From contig JANQSJ010000010.1 in the NCBI GenBank assembly GCA_028284065.1, positions 372,001 to 436,000 of the forward strand: 64,000 nt of DNA, in the 5' to 3' direction. The notes beneath the pieces were generated by a model. That model searched no databases and was not told where the DNA came from. It saw only the letters and a list, made by a program, of their open reading frames with translations. Origin of the DNA: Parvularculaceae bacterium. Lineage in GTDB: Bacteria > Pseudomonadota > Alphaproteobacteria > Caulobacterales > Parvularculaceae. This document shows positions 8,941 to 18,400 of this stretch, piece after piece (the first letter of the stretch is position 1; every line of letters starts with the position of its first letter). A program made the position numbers and the translations under genes.

Positions 8941-11900
8941 TTGACGCCATCCGCCCCAGCCCAAACGCAAGAGCGCCCCGCGCCTGAAGATGCCGCTGCG
9001 TTTCGCGCCGCGCTGCGCGCAGGAACGCTGACGCCGGAATCCGACCTCGCCCCAAAGCTCGTTGCAAGCGCGGGCCTGTCGGCCGAAACGCGCGCGCGCG
9101 CGCAGGAGAAGGCGGCGGATTTCGTCAGGCGCGCCCGCGCCGAGGCGGGCCGGTCGAGCCTTATCGACAAATTCCTGCTGGAGTACGGCCTGTCAACGAG
9201 CGAGGGCGTGACGCTGATGCGGCTCGCCGAAGCTCTGTTGCGCACGCCCGACGCGGCGACGGCGGACGCCCTTATCAAGGACAAGGTCGAGGCGGGCGAC
9301 TGGGGCGCCCATGTGGGCAAGAGCCCCTTCCCGCTCGTCAATATCTCGACCCGCGCCCTGATGATGACCGCCGCCTGGCTCGACGATATGGAGGCGAAGG
9401 ACCCGCTGAGACGTATCGTCGGCGCGACGAAGGCGATGCTCGACCGGCTTGGCGACCCGACGATACGCGCCGCCGTCGGCCAGGCGATGCGCATCATGGG
9501 CGAGCATTTTGTCCTTGGACAGACGATGGAGGAAGCGCTCGATCGCTCAAAGTCATTTGCGGCGCGCGGCTATCTCTTTTCCTATGACATGCTCGGCGAA
9601 GCGGCGCTGACCGCCGCAGACGCGGACCGTTTCTATGAAGACTACGCGCAGGCGATTGACGCCCTCGCCGCCGCTGCGGCGAGCGACGACGTGCGCGACA
9701 ATCCCGGCATTTCGGTGAAGCTCTCCGCCCTCCACCCCCGCTATGAGTACGGCCAGCGCGAACGCGCGGTCGCAGAGCTCGTCCCGCGCCTTAAAGAGCT
9801 GGCGCTCGCCGCGAGGAAGGGCGGCCTCGGCTTTAATATCGACGCGGAGGAAGCCGACAGGCTCGATATCTCGCTTGACATTATCGACGCCCTTGCGCGG
9901 GACCCCGACCTTTCGGGATGGGACGGCTTCGGCGTCGTCGCGCAGGCCTATCAGCGACGGGCGATGGACCTCGTGGGCTGGCTTGCCGCGCTCGCCCGCG
10001 AAGCGGATCGGAAGATCATGGTGCGTCTCGTCAAGGGCGCTTACTGGGACGCGGAGATCAAACGCGCCCAGGTCATGGGCCTTGAGAGCTATCCGGTCTA
10101 CACCCGCAAGACGCTGACGGACGTCAGCTATCTCGCCTGCGCGCGCCTCCTGTTGCGCAACGCGGACGTTCTGTACCCGCAGTTTGCGACCCACAATGCG
10201 CTGTCCGCCTCGCTTGTGGCCGAAATGGCCGAAGCGGGCGCCGCCTATGAGTTTCAGCGCCTGCACGGCATGGGCGAGGCCCTCCACGACAGGCTTATCG
10301 AAGGCGGCGCGCGTTCGCGCATCTACGCCCCCGTCGGCGGCCACAAGGAGCTGCTGCCCTATCTCGTGCGGCGGCTGCTCGAGAACGGCGCCAACTCATC
10401 CTTTGTGAACCAGTTGTTTGATCCGGACCTGTCGATCGACGCGATCGTCGCCGATCCGATCGCGGAACTGGAAGGCCTCGACCCTGTCGCCAACCCGGAC
10501 ATCCCGGCCCCGCGCGACCAGTTCTCCGGCGAACGCCTCGCGGCGCTCGGCCTTGACGAAACCGACCATGCGACCGCGGATAGCCTGACGCGCGCGGCTG
10601 AATGGCGGGACATGGACGAGACGCCCGCGCCGCTTGTCGCATTTGATATTGATACGGATGGATTGCCCTCTCGCGAGGTTCGCAATCCCGCCGATCTTGA
10701 CCGCCGCCTTGCGACGGTCCGCGAAGCCGACGCGCCGCTCGTCGAACGCGCGATCGCCGCCGCCGTCGCGGCCGCGCCGAGATGGGGCGCGCGTCCCGCT
10801 TCGGACCGCGCCCTTGCGCTGCGCAAGGCGGCGCGGCGCCTTGAGGCGCGCTATGACGACTTCATCCGGCTCGCCGTCAACGAAGCGGGAAAGACCCTGC
10901 CCGACGCCATCGCCGAAGTGCGCGAGGCGGTCGATTTCCTGCGCTACTACGCAAATCGCGCGGAGGGCCTCGACGGCGCGCCGCTCGGCGTCGTCGCCTG
11001 CATCAGCCCCTGGAACTTTCCGCTTGCGATCTTTCTGGGCCAGGTGTCGGCGGCGCTCGCGGCGGGGAACGCGGTAATCGCCAAACCAGCCGAGCAGACG
11101 CCGCTCATCGCCATCGAAGGCGCGAAGCTCCTGCGCGACGCAGGCGTTCCCGACGGCGTGCTCCAGCTTCTGCCCGGCGACGGCCCGTCCGTCGGCGCGC
11201 CGCTTGTCGCCGACAAGCGCATCGCCGGCGTCGTCTTCACCGGCTCCACCGCCGTTGCGCAATCGATCAATCGCACGCTCGCGGCGCGGACGGGCGCCCG
11301 CCCCGCCCTCGTCGCCGAGACGGGCGGCATCAATGCGATGATCATCGACTCAACCGCGCTGATGGAGCAGGCCGTCGCAGACGTCATCGCGTCGGCGTTT
11401 CAGAGCGCCGGCCAGAGATGCTCCGCCTGCCGACTTGTCGTCGTCCAGTCGGACGTCGCGGACCGGTTCTTCGCCATGCTCGCGGGCGCGATGGCGGAGC
11501 TGAGCGTCGGCGATCCGGCGCTTCTGTCGACGGATGTCGGTCCGCTCATCGACGATGAGGCCCACGCCGATATCGCGGGCTATGTGGCGAAGATGAAATC
11601 GTCAGCGCGCTTCATCGCAGAGGCGCCCCTGCCCGAAAACGTCCAGGGGCATTTCATCTCGCCGATCGCTTTTGAAATTGGCTCGGTCGACGACCTCGAA
11701 CGCGAGGCGTTCGGTCCGGTCCTGCATGTGGCGCGATACGAGGGCGATGCGCTCCAGAATGTGATCGGAAAGATCAACGGCCTTGGCTATGGCCTGACCA
11801 TGGGCCTGCACTCGCGCATTGACGACGTCATGGAGCTCGTTTCCGCGCGCGCGCGCGTCGGCAACCTCTATGTGAACCGCAACCAGATCGGCGCGGTCGT

Positions 11901-12690
11901 CGGCGTCCAGCCCTTCGGCGGCGAACGGCTTTCCGGCACCGGACCGAAAGCCGGCGGCCCGCATTATCTCGACGCGCTTCGACGGCCTTCCGCCAATGCA
12001 TCGCCCTCGGAGCAAATGACTGGCGCTCATCCCGCCATAAACCGGACCGGCGAGACGACCATGCTCTCGCAGCGGACCCAGATTATCGACGCCGCTTTCG
12101 AAAGGTGGCGCGCGGCGCCGGACCGCGCCGACCGCCTGCACAGGGCGGCGCTCAGCGCCAAGGGGGCGGGCGACGCCGAGGCCGCGAAGATGCTCAACGC
12201 CGCGTCCTCCATCGCCCGGGAAGCGGCGGCGCCGACCGACCTTCCAGGGCCCACCGGCGAAGCCAATACCCTCAGCCTGCGGCCGAGAGGCCTTGTCCTC
12301 TGCCTCGGCGGGAGCGGCGGCGCGGCGGCGGCGCAGATCGAAAAGGCGCTGGGCGTCGGCGACGTCGTGATCGCGGACGACCGCCTCATCACCGGGATCG
12401 CGGCGGCGCTCGCTGACGATCCGCTCGCCCGCGACATCGCCCTCGGCGTCCCATTGCAGGGCGGCGCCGCGCCGGACCTCCTTTCCGCGCCGAGCCTCGC
12501 CGCGGTCGCATATGACGGGCCGCCGGAGGAGACGGCGGCCCTCGCCGCGGCGCTGGCCGCGCGCGCCGGACCGATCGCGCCGATCCTTTCCGGCGCCGAT
12601 CCCGTCTGGCGCTACTGCGTCGAACGGACGTTAACCATCAATGTGACGGCGGCTGGCGGCGACGTGCGCCTCCTCTCGCTCCCGGGGTGA
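8941..12690 (+). CDS. putA: Bifunctional proline dehydrogenase/P5C dehydrogenase (PutA, type B)
   Basis: A 1249-residue enzyme that oxidises proline to glutamate. The FAD-dependent proline dehydrogenase barrel spans roughly residues 200-520, with segments such as VKLSALHPRYEYGQ, MVRLVKGAYWDAEIKRAQ, RLHGMGEALHDRL and RIYAPVGGHKELLPYLVRR. The P5C dehydrogenase follows, with VAETGGINAM and the catalytic Cys827 in QSAGQRCSAC. A further ALDH-like C-terminal domain ends in the conserved motif ERTLTINVTAAGGDVRLL, which marks type-B/C PutAs. There is no ribbon-helix-helix at the N-terminus, so it should not repress its own gene. I chose the TTG start at 8941 because AGGGAG lies 8 bases upstream; the upstream in-frame sequence is not family-like. 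Its stop overlaps the kinase start. Confidence 0.94.
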   Translation: MTPSAPAQTQERPAPEDAAAFRAALRAGTLTPESDLAPKLVASAGLSAETRARAQEKAADFVRRARAEAGRSSLIDKFLLEYGLSTSEGVTLMRLAEALLRTPDAATADALIKDKVEAGDWGAHVGKSPFPLVNISTRALMMTAAWLDDMEAKDPLRRIVGATKAMLDRLGDPTIRAAVGQAMRIMGEHFVLGQTMEEALDRSKSFAARGYLFSYDMLGEAALTAADADRFYEDYAQAIDALAAAAASDDVRDNPGISVKLSALHPRYEYGQRERAVAELVPRLKELALAARKGGLGFNIDAEEADRLDISLDIIDALARDPDLSGWDGFGVVAQAYQRRAMDLVGWLAALAREADRKIMVRLVKGAYWDAEIKRAQVMGLESYPVYTRKTLTDVSYLACARLLLRNADVLYPQFATHNALSASLVAEMAEAGAAYEFQRLHGMGEALHDRLIEGGARSRIYAPVGGHKELLPYLVRRLLENGANSSFVNQLFDPDLSIDAIVADPIAELEGLDPVANPDIPAPRDQFSGERLAALGLDETDHATADSLTRAAEWRDMDETPAPLVAFDIDTDGLPSREVRNPADLDRRLATVREADAPLVERAIAAAVAAAPRWGARPASDRALALRKAARRLEARYDDFIRLAVNEAGKTLPDAIAEVREAVDFLRYYANRAEGLDGAPLGVVACISPWNFPLAIFLGQVSAALAAGNAVIAKPAEQTPLIAIEGAKLLRDAGVPDGVLQLLPGDGPSVGAPLVADKRIAGVVFTGSTAVAQSINRTLAARTGARPALVAETGGINAMIIDSTALMEQAVADVIASAFQSAGQRCSACRLVVVQSDVADRFFAMLAGAMAELSVGDPALLSTDVGPLIDDEAHADIAGYVAKMKSSARFIAEAPLPENVQGHFISPIAFEIGSVDDLEREAFGPVLHVARYEGDALQNVIGKINGLGYGLTMGLHSRIDDVMELVSARARVGNLYVNRNQIGAVVGVQPFGGERLSGTGPKAGGPHYLDALRRPSANASPSEQMTGAHPAINRTGETTMLSQRTQIIDAAFERWRAAPDRADRLHRAALSAKGAGDAEAAKMLNAASSIAREAAAPTDLPGPTGEANTLSLRPRGLVLCLGGSGGAAAAQIEKALGVGDVVIADDRLITGIAAALADDPLARDIALGVPLQGGAAPDLLSAPSLAAVAYDGPPEETAALAAALAARAGPIAPILSGADPVWRYCVERTLTINVTAAGGDVRLLSLPG

Positions 12691-14126
12691 GCGAACAGCG
12701 CAAATCGTCCGCCGCCGGCGCGCCGAGGGCGTCCGTCGCGCCAGCGCCTCCGCTCGCCGACCGGCGCTTGCAAAACAGCGCGAAAAAACGGTCAGATAGG
12801 CGCGAAAAAGGAGACGCAGCGCTTGCCGGCGACAGACCCGCGACACGAGATGTGGACGACGTCCTCGACGACCCCGGATCAGCCGATACGGGGTCGGCGG
12901 ATACGGGGCCGGCGGATGCGGGGAGCCGCGCGGTGACGGCGGCGGACATGGCGCCCGGCCGGAAGGGTCCGTTCATCGACTCGCGGGGCAAGTTGCGGCG
13001 GGCCTTCAACTGGTTCTTCGGCAAGAAAGAGCGGCTGTTCTGGCTCTTACAGGTAGGCGGCTGGTCCGGCTATTTCTGTTTCCACGTCCTGCTCGTCTCC
13101 TCGCTCATCTCCGGACGGCTGTGGTCGGTTGAGTCTTTCGCGTTCTCATTCTCGTCCTCGCTGATCGGGTTCCTGACGACCACCATCGTAATGCGCCCGC
13201 TCTTGCGCTTTGCGCGACGCCAGCCCCCTGTGGGCCTACTTTCCATTGCGCTCAGCGGCACCCTCGCCATGGCGGTCGCGATGGCTGCGGTGAAGGCGCT
13301 CATGTTCGCGGAAATCTTCGGCGACGCCTGGATACAAAACCGAATTCAACAACTTGGTACGGACAATTTCCTGCTGCTCTTGCAGCCGGACCTGATGCCG
13401 AACCTTTTTCAGCTCGGCTCATGGGGCGGCTTTTACTTTGGCGTCAACTATTACCTGACGCTGCGCGACGAAAGCGAACGCGCCATCGTCTCGGCGCGCC
13501 TCGCCGAACAGGCGCAGCTCAAAATGCTGCGCTATCAGCTGAACCCGCATTTCCTGTTCAACACGCTGAACGCAATCTCAACCCTCGTCCTGACCAAGGA
13601 CGGCGACCGGGCGAACGAGATGCTGACCAAGCTCTCGGCGTTCCTGCGCTATTCGCTGGACAGCGACCCCCTCCAGACAACGACGCTTGCGGAGGAGTTG
13701 CGCGCGCTTGAACTCTATCTCGACATTGAGGAGACGCGTTTCGGCGAACGGCTGAAGATCGTCAAAGAGGTTGACGAGGATGCGCTCGATGCGTCGGTGC
13801 CGTCGCTGATCCTGCAGCCGGCGATTGAGAACGCGATCAAGTACGCGATCGGCTCGATGGAGGCCGGCGGGGAAATCAGGATCGTCGCCCGGCGCGAAGG
13901 CGAAGCGCTGACGCTGCAGGTGTGCGACAATGGTCCGAACGCGCCCCATGACCCGGAAGCCCTCCTCATGAGCCAGTCCGGCGCCGGCGTCGGCCTGGTG
14001 AACATGCGCGAGCGACTGGCGCATCTTTACGGCCCGGCCCAATCCTTCTCCCTCTCGCGCAGCAGCCCATCGGGCCTGTGCGTGACGCTCAAACTGCCTT
14101 TTGAAACACGGAGCCGACTGCCATGA
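12687..14126 (+). CDS. LytS/YehU-family sensor histidine kinase
   Basis: A 479-residue kinase if the GTG at 12687 (overlapping the putA stop as GTGA) is used. The first 90 or so residues are low-complexity and polar, including SADTG/SADTG/PADAG encoded by a 15-base tandem repeat. About four membrane helices lie between residues 118 and 258. The His_kinase core LKMLRYQLNPHFLFNTLNA gives phospho-acceptor His288, and the ATPase N-box is AIENAIKYAIG with the G-box SGAGVGLVNMRERL. It phosphorylates the LytTR regulator encoded immediately downstream with a four-base overlap. An alternative in-frame ATG at 12948 would remove the low-complexity N-terminus. The signal sensed is unknown. Confidence 0.88.
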   Translation: MSEQRKSSAAGAPRASVAPAPPLADRRLQNSAKKRSDRREKGDAALAGDRPATRDVDDVLDDPGSADTGSADTGPADAGSRAVTAADMAPGRKGPFIDSRGKLRRAFNWFFGKKERLFWLLQVGGWSGYFCFHVLLVSSLISGRLWSVESFAFSFSSSLIGFLTTTIVMRPLLRFARRQPPVGLLSIALSGTLAMAVAMAAVKALMFAEIFGDAWIQNRIQQLGTDNFLLLLQPDLMPNLFQLGSWGGFYFGVNYYLTLRDESERAIVSARLAEQAQLKMLRYQLNPHFLFNTLNAISTLVLTKDGDRANEMLTKLSAFLRYSLDSDPLQTTTLAEELRALELYLDIEETRFGERLKIVKEVDEDALDASVPSLILQPAIENAIKYAIGSMEAGGEIRIVARREGEALTLQVCDNGPNAPHDPEALLMSQSGAGVGLVNMRERLAHLYGPAQSFSLSRSSPSGLCVTLKLPFETRSRLP

Positions 14127-14986
14127 CCGAGCCTTCTTCGCCGGGCGCGCCGGAGACGCCGAAGGACGAGCGTGACGGCTCAACGATCCGCGCGATGCTC
14201 GTGGACGACGAACCGCTTGCCAACACCGGGCTCAAGGCGCGCCTTGAAGCGTTCCCGGAATTTGAAATCGTCGGCGAGTGCCTGAACGGCCGCGAAGCGG
14301 TCAAGCAGATCAAGGCGAAAACGCCCGACCTCGTGTTTCTCGATATCCAGATGCCGGGCCTTGACGGCTTCGGCGTCGTGCGCGCGTTGCTCGGCGGCCC
14401 GGCGCCGCTCATCATCTTCGTCACCGCCTATGACAAGTTCGCGATTGAGGCGTTCGAGGCGAACGCGCTTGACTATCTCGTCAAGCCGGTGGAGCCGGCG
14501 CGGCTCGAAGCGGCGATTGAGCGCGCGCGCGCCGCCATCCGCTCGCGCACCGCGGCGAGCCGGGAGACGCGGCTTGTGGAGCTGCTCGCGTCCTTGAGCG
14601 ATGAAGACCGCGACCGCATCAAGGAGCTCATCGACGATCCCGGATGGGCGGCGAAGGAGCGCTATGCGGAGCGGCTCAGCTTCAAGGACGGGTCAAAGGT
14701 CGTTATTCTGAACGCTGATGATATCGAATGGATCGACGCCGCCGGCGACTATATGTGCGTGCATGCGGGCGGCAAGACGCACATTATCCGTGAGACGATG
14801 AAAACGCTGCAGCAGCGCCTCGACCCCGCCCGCTTCCAGCGCATTCACCGGTCCGCCATCGTCAACGTCAACAAGGTCAAGGAACTGCACCCGCATTCAA
14901 ACGGAGAGTATTTCGTCACGCTCGAAAACGGTTCGGAGCTGAAGCTTTCGCGCTCCTACAAGGACGTCGTGGCGCGGTTCCTTTGA
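14123..14986 (+). CDS. LytTR-family response regulator
   Basis: A 287-residue regulator. The receiver domain (about residues 23-135) has the acidic pair at 28-29, phospho-acceptor Asp74 in LVFLDIQMPGLDG, and the lysine in DYLVKPVEP. The C-terminal LytTR DNA-binding domain (about 185-287) includes ADDIEWIDAAGDYMCVH and FQRIHRSAIVNVNKVKEL. It is encoded with the upstream LytS-type kinase in an ATGA overlap and follows putA, so the three genes are one unit. Target genes are not evident; no duplicated LytTR boxes were found nearby. Confidence 0.93.
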   Translation: MTEPSSPGAPETPKDERDGSTIRAMLVDDEPLANTGLKARLEAFPEFEIVGECLNGREAVKQIKAKTPDLVFLDIQMPGLDGFGVVRALLGGPAPLIIFVTAYDKFAIEAFEANALDYLVKPVEPARLEAAIERARAAIRSRTAASRETRLVELLASLSDEDRDRIKELIDDPGWAAKERYAERLSFKDGSKVVILNADDIEWIDAAGDYMCVHAGGKTHIIRETMKTLQQRLDPARFQRIHRSAIVNVNKVKELHPHSNGEYFVTLENGSELKLSRSYKDVVARFL

Positions 14987-15015
14987 TGCGCGCGGGTCCG
15001 CTCGCCCGAAGACGC

Positions 15016-15139
15016 CTAGAGCTTCTCGCCTTCCGTTAGAATCGGAATGCGGCTCTAGGGTATGGTTTCGCCGCGCTTCTTCTGCGGAGTTGACGGATGG
15101 CAACCGTCAACCGCACACGCTTATCCGCGATGCGCTCTA
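15016..15139 (+). repeat. Palindromic dispersed element, copy A
   Basis: A divergent member of the CTAGAGC...GCTCTA family. The outer arms CTAGAGC (15016-15022) and GCTCTAG (15052-15058) enclose an inner TTCCG/CGGAA hairpin. A tail of about 80 bases follows and ends in GCTCTA at 15034-15039 plus 100 (15134-15139). The terminal CTA at 15137-15139 is the stop codon (TAG on the minus strand) of the peroxiredoxin gene. The element fills the convergent gap between the response regulator and the peroxiredoxin and may also act as a bidirectional terminator. Confidence 0.65.
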
Positions 15140-15628
15140 AATGTTCGCGAGCATATACTCCGCGCTCGATACCTCGAATGCGCCCGGGGCCTCAACGAAA
15201 AGGTGGGTCACAACCCCGTTCTCGGCGACGCCCGAAAAGCGTTGCGACCTCAGTCCCATGCCGAAGCCCGTCGCGTCCATTTCGAGGCCCATCGCCTTCG
15301 CAAGCTCCCCATTGCCATCGGCGACCATGGTGACGTCTTCGCCCGCATTCTGCGCCTCGCCCCAGGCCTGCATGACGAATGCATCGTTTACGGATAAACA
15401 GACGATCTTGTCGATGTTCTTGGCGCGAAGCCCGCCCGCATGCTCAACGAAGCCCGGCAAGTGCTTGGCTGAGCAGGTCGGCGTGAAGGCGCCCGGCACC
15501 GCGAAAAACGCGACGCGGCCCGCGCCCATCAGCTCCGCCGCGTCCGCCTTTTCCGGGCCGTTCGCGGTCGCCACCATGACCGTCGCGTGAGGCACCTTGT
15601 CGCCGACCTGAATTGTCCGTTCCGCCAT
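15137..15628 (-). CDS. Peroxiredoxin, Prx5 family
   Basis: A 163-residue thiol peroxidase. The segment FFAVPGAFTPTCSAKHLPGF contains the peroxidatic Cys52 with the family PxxxTxxC signature; VNDAFVMQAW and the C-terminal VEAPGAFEVSSAEYML also fit Prx5/AhpE-like proteins. It reduces hydroperoxides in the cytosol using a thiol donor. The start at 15628 is preferred to an ATG three codons upstream because GAGGAG sits 9 bases before it but abuts the earlier ATG. The stop codon lies inside repeat copy A. Confidence 0.92.
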   Translation of the reverse strand: MAERTIQVGDKVPHATVMVATANGPEKADAAELMGAGRVAFFAVPGAFTPTCSAKHLPGFVEHAGGLRAKNIDKIVCLSVNDAFVMQAWGEAQNAGEDVTMVADGNGELAKAMGLEMDATGFGMGLRSQRFSGVAENGVVTHLFVEAPGAFEVSSAEYMLANI

Positions 15629-15817
15629 CTTCCGCATCTCCTCGTTCCATTTGCGGCTGTCGCGGGCGCCCGTTGCGACGCCGCCGTAAGCCTGCTTGCG
15701 CAGCCGGCCTATCGCGGCGGCGGTTGTGAAGCAAGCGCGGCGGCGCGTCGGCCCGGCTTGAGCGCCGCGGCGCTCGGATGTAGTCTCACGCGTTCTTCGG
15801 GGAGCGGCGGCATCGAC

Positions 15818-16417
15818 ATGGCGACACGGGATTTTCTCGTCGGCAAGCTACTGATTGCGATGCCGAATATGACCGACCCGAGGTTCGAAAAAGCGCTGGT
15901 GCTGATCTGCGCCCATGACGAAGAGCACGCCATGGGCGTCGTGGTGAACAAACCGTTGCAGCAGGTGGAGCTAGGCGAACTCCTGGAGCAACTGGACATC
16001 GATCCCAAGCCGGGCGTCTCCGGCGAACCGGTGCATTATGGCGGACCGGTGCGCAGCGAGCGGGGCCTTGTCGTCCACTCGCTCGACTATCGGCTCGACA
16101 CGACGCTTCTGGCGAACGACGCGATCGGCCTCACCGCCTCGCAGGAGATCCTGAACGACATCGCAGGCGTCGATCCGCAGCGCGCGCCGCCGGCGAAGTC
16201 ATTCCTCGCCGTCGGGCATGCGGGCTGGGGAAGCGGCCAGCTTGAAAGCGAAATTGCGGCCAACGCCTGGGCGCATTGCGAAGCCGACGACGATCTCGTG
16301 TTCGCAAAAGCGCCGGAAGATGCATGGCGCATGGCCCTGGAGCGGCTCGGCGTGACCGGCGCAATGCTCTCCAGCGCCTGGTCCACGACGCGCGGCGCCG
16401 ATGAGCGGCTTAACTGA
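15818..16417 (+). CDS. YqgE/AlgH family protein (UPF0301)
   Basis: A 199-residue protein matching the YqgE/AlgH family: FLVGKLLIAMPNMTDPRFEKALVLIC at the start, then HAMGVVVNKPL, HYGGPVRSERGLVVHS and FLAVGHAGWGSGQLESEI. The biochemical role is not established; in some species it affects transcription of virulence or alginate genes. The start at 15818 is chosen by homology and a GGGGAG upstream. It is transcribed alone, with repeat copy B just after its stop. Confidence 0.92.
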   Translation: MATRDFLVGKLLIAMPNMTDPRFEKALVLICAHDEEHAMGVVVNKPLQQVELGELLEQLDIDPKPGVSGEPVHYGGPVRSERGLVVHSLDYRLDTTLLANDAIGLTASQEILNDIAGVDPQRAPPAKSFLAVGHAGWGSGQLESEIAANAWAHCEADDDLVFAKAPEDAWRMALERLGVTGAMLSSAWSTTRGADERLN

Positions 16418-16437
16418 GACGCCTAAACTGAAACAGT

Positions 16438-16542
16438 CTAAAGCGTCGTCGCTTCAATCAGAATCGGGACGACGCTTTAAGGCTTTGTAATTGCGCGTTT
16501 CCGAACGGCCGACCGCACACACTTGGCGTCGGAGCGCTTTAG
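16438..16542 (+). repeat. Palindromic dispersed element, copy B
   Basis: The left arm AAAGCGTCGTC at 16440-16450 pairs with GACGACGCTTT at 16468-16478. The spacer GCTTCAATCAGAATCGG is shared with copies D and E apart from one base. The tail contains GCGCGTTTCCGAACGGCC and ends in GCGCTTTAG. It lies in the convergent gap between algH and the PAS-like gene, about 20 bases from each stop. Confidence 0.8.
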
Positions 16543-16566
16543 ACGACGCAGCGGCTTGCACCGTGA

Positions 16567-18309
16567 TCAGATAAGAATGCGGCTGCGCTGGCGCAGACGC
16601 CGGGTGCGGCCCATCGGTCGATCAGCGGCCAGACGATCGTCAGGCGCGACGCCGCGGTCATCGGCGAGGCTGTCAAGGCGCGCCGCGACAGCGGGCGCGT
16701 CCGCCTTGTCAGGCGCAACGCCGTCATTCGCCGTCGTCGGCGACTTGGCGGCCTGCCCCTTGGCCGCCGACGCATCCGTTTTTCCCGGAGCGCGCCGGAA
16801 AGGATTGCGCCGTTCCGCGCGCTCGGCCTCCGCCTCGCTGGCGGAAGCCGTAGACTTCGTTGACTTGGGCCCTTTGTCGTCGGCGTCGCGCGCGGGCGCA
16901 GCGGATTTCGCATCCGGCGACGCCTTGGCGGCGGTCGCCGCGGCGCCCGCAAGCGACGCTGCGGCCGTTGAGAGGAGCGACGCGTCGCTGCGCGCCTCCT
17001 GCTTCGCCGGGCCCTTCTTCGCCGCCTGACCGTCCGACCCCTGAGCTTTCGGCGCGGCCGCGCTGCCCGCGGACGACGCCTCGCCGCCCTTCGCCGCCGC
17101 GGCGGCTGTCTTTGATGGAGAGGATTTCGGAGACGCCGCCGGCGAAGAGGCCGCGGCGGCCGGCTCGAGAAAGAGGACAATGCGTTCGAGGGCGCCTTCG
17201 GCGTTGACGGCCCGCGCGCCGCGCATCCGCACCCGCTTGCCATTAACGAGATCGCCGCTCCAGTCGAACGCGCCGTCGGCCATGCCGCGACCGAACACCT
17301 GGCGTTCAAAGGCGTCGCGCGCTTCGGGGCGAATGAAGGCGCGCATGGCGTCGGGCGTAAACTCCCCGGAGCCGTCCGCCCCCATATGCGCGCCGAAGGA
17401 GGCCGTCTGGCGACAGCGCGCGACGCTCCAATCCCAGACCGCGACGCCGACATAATCGAGCGCCTGGGCGATTTGCGCATCCTCGCCCATAGGCGCGCCG
17501 CCTTGATCGCTTATGGCGCCTGCGCCTATTGGCGTTGCGTCCGAAAACGTCGGCCGATCGGCGCCGGCGTCCCTATTGAACCCCGCAAGCGACGCGCCTG
17601 CGGCGCCCTGGGTCGCGCCTTGGGTCGCATCACGCACGCACGCCGCCAGCGCCGCCGCAGTGACGGCGATCACGCTGAGGCCCGCGCCGGCGACAGCGAA
17701 CCCGCCCCCCGACAGCGCCGCCAGCGCGCCAAGCCCGCCGAGTGACAGCGCGGGCGCAAGGAACGCGCCGCCCACATCGCCCCGCCAAAGCGCATGCGCG
17801 CACAACGCAAACGCGACGACCACGGATGCGCCGAGCCCGAACGTGATCGCGGCCGCAGCCTGGCCGCCGAGCGCGAGATTGATGACGCCGACGCCGAGCA
17901 TCGACAACACTCCGGCGAGCAGCGCCGCGCCGAGCGCCGCGCTCTCGCGCGCGCTCGTCAGTACGGCCGAGGCGAACGCAATAAGGCTCGCGCCGATGGC
18001 CGCATTTATCAGCATCAGGAGCGCAGCCGGCGGCGCGGGCAGATGGCCGAGCGCAATCGCCAGCCTGCAGCCGACAATCGCGGCGAGGGCGCCGCCGATG
18101 GCGGCGGGCGCGTTGCGCGCGGCCGCGCCGATGACGAAGAGCGCCAAAGGCGCCAGGATCGCAAGGCCAAGAAGCGCGCCGCGCGCCGCTTCGGATGGCG
18201 GCCCTGCGAATGGCATGGCGAGGGACGCCCGCGCCAGTTCGGGCCCCGCGTTTAGCGCATCGGCGCCTAGCGCCAGGCCAATCTCGACCTCAAAGCCCGC
18301 AAACACCAT
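16567..18309 (-). CDS. Membrane protein with degenerate PAS-like domain and long disordered tail
   Basis: About 580 residues. The first 235 or so form seven or eight very hydrophobic, Ala/Gly-rich membrane segments. Residues about 280-375 (YVGVAVWDWSVARCRQTASF through RMRGARAVNAEGALERIVLFLE) have the spacing of a PAS fold, but no kinase, cyclase or GGDEF domain follows. The rest is an Ala/Lys/Ser/Asp-rich low-complexity tail ending in RRLRQRSRILI. It may be a membrane sensor that lost its output or acts by protein contact. A GTG one codon upstream of the chosen ATG is possible. Function is not assigned. Confidence 0.6.
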   Translation of the reverse strand: MVFAGFEVEIGLALGADALNAGPELARASLAMPFAGPPSEAARGALLGLAILAPLALFVIGAAARNAPAAIGGALAAIVGCRLAIALGHLPAPPAALLMLINAAIGASLIAFASAVLTSARESAALGAALLAGVLSMLGVGVINLALGGQAAAAITFGLGASVVVAFALCAHALWRGDVGGAFLAPALSLGGLGALAALSGGGFAVAGAGLSVIAVTAAALAACVRDATQGATQGAAGASLAGFNRDAGADRPTFSDATPIGAGAISDQGGAPMGEDAQIAQALDYVGVAVWDWSVARCRQTASFGAHMGADGSGEFTPDAMRAFIRPEARDAFERQVFGRGMADGAFDWSGDLVNGKRVRMRGARAVNAEGALERIVLFLEPAAAASSPAASPKSSPSKTAAAAAKGGEASSAGSAAAPKAQGSDGQAAKKGPAKQEARSDASLLSTAAASLAGAAATAAKASPDAKSAAPARDADDKGPKSTKSTASASEAEAERAERRNPFRRAPGKTDASAAKGQAAKSPTTANDGVAPDKADAPAVAARLDSLADDRGVAPDDRLAADRPMGRTRRLRQRSRILI

Positions 18310-18400
18310 CACCCCGCCCGAGCCCCCTGCTCTAAATCACGCGCGTCGCGCGCGCCCTCCCGGCCAAGCCGCGCCCAGCCATCCCCGCTGAACAGGGACG

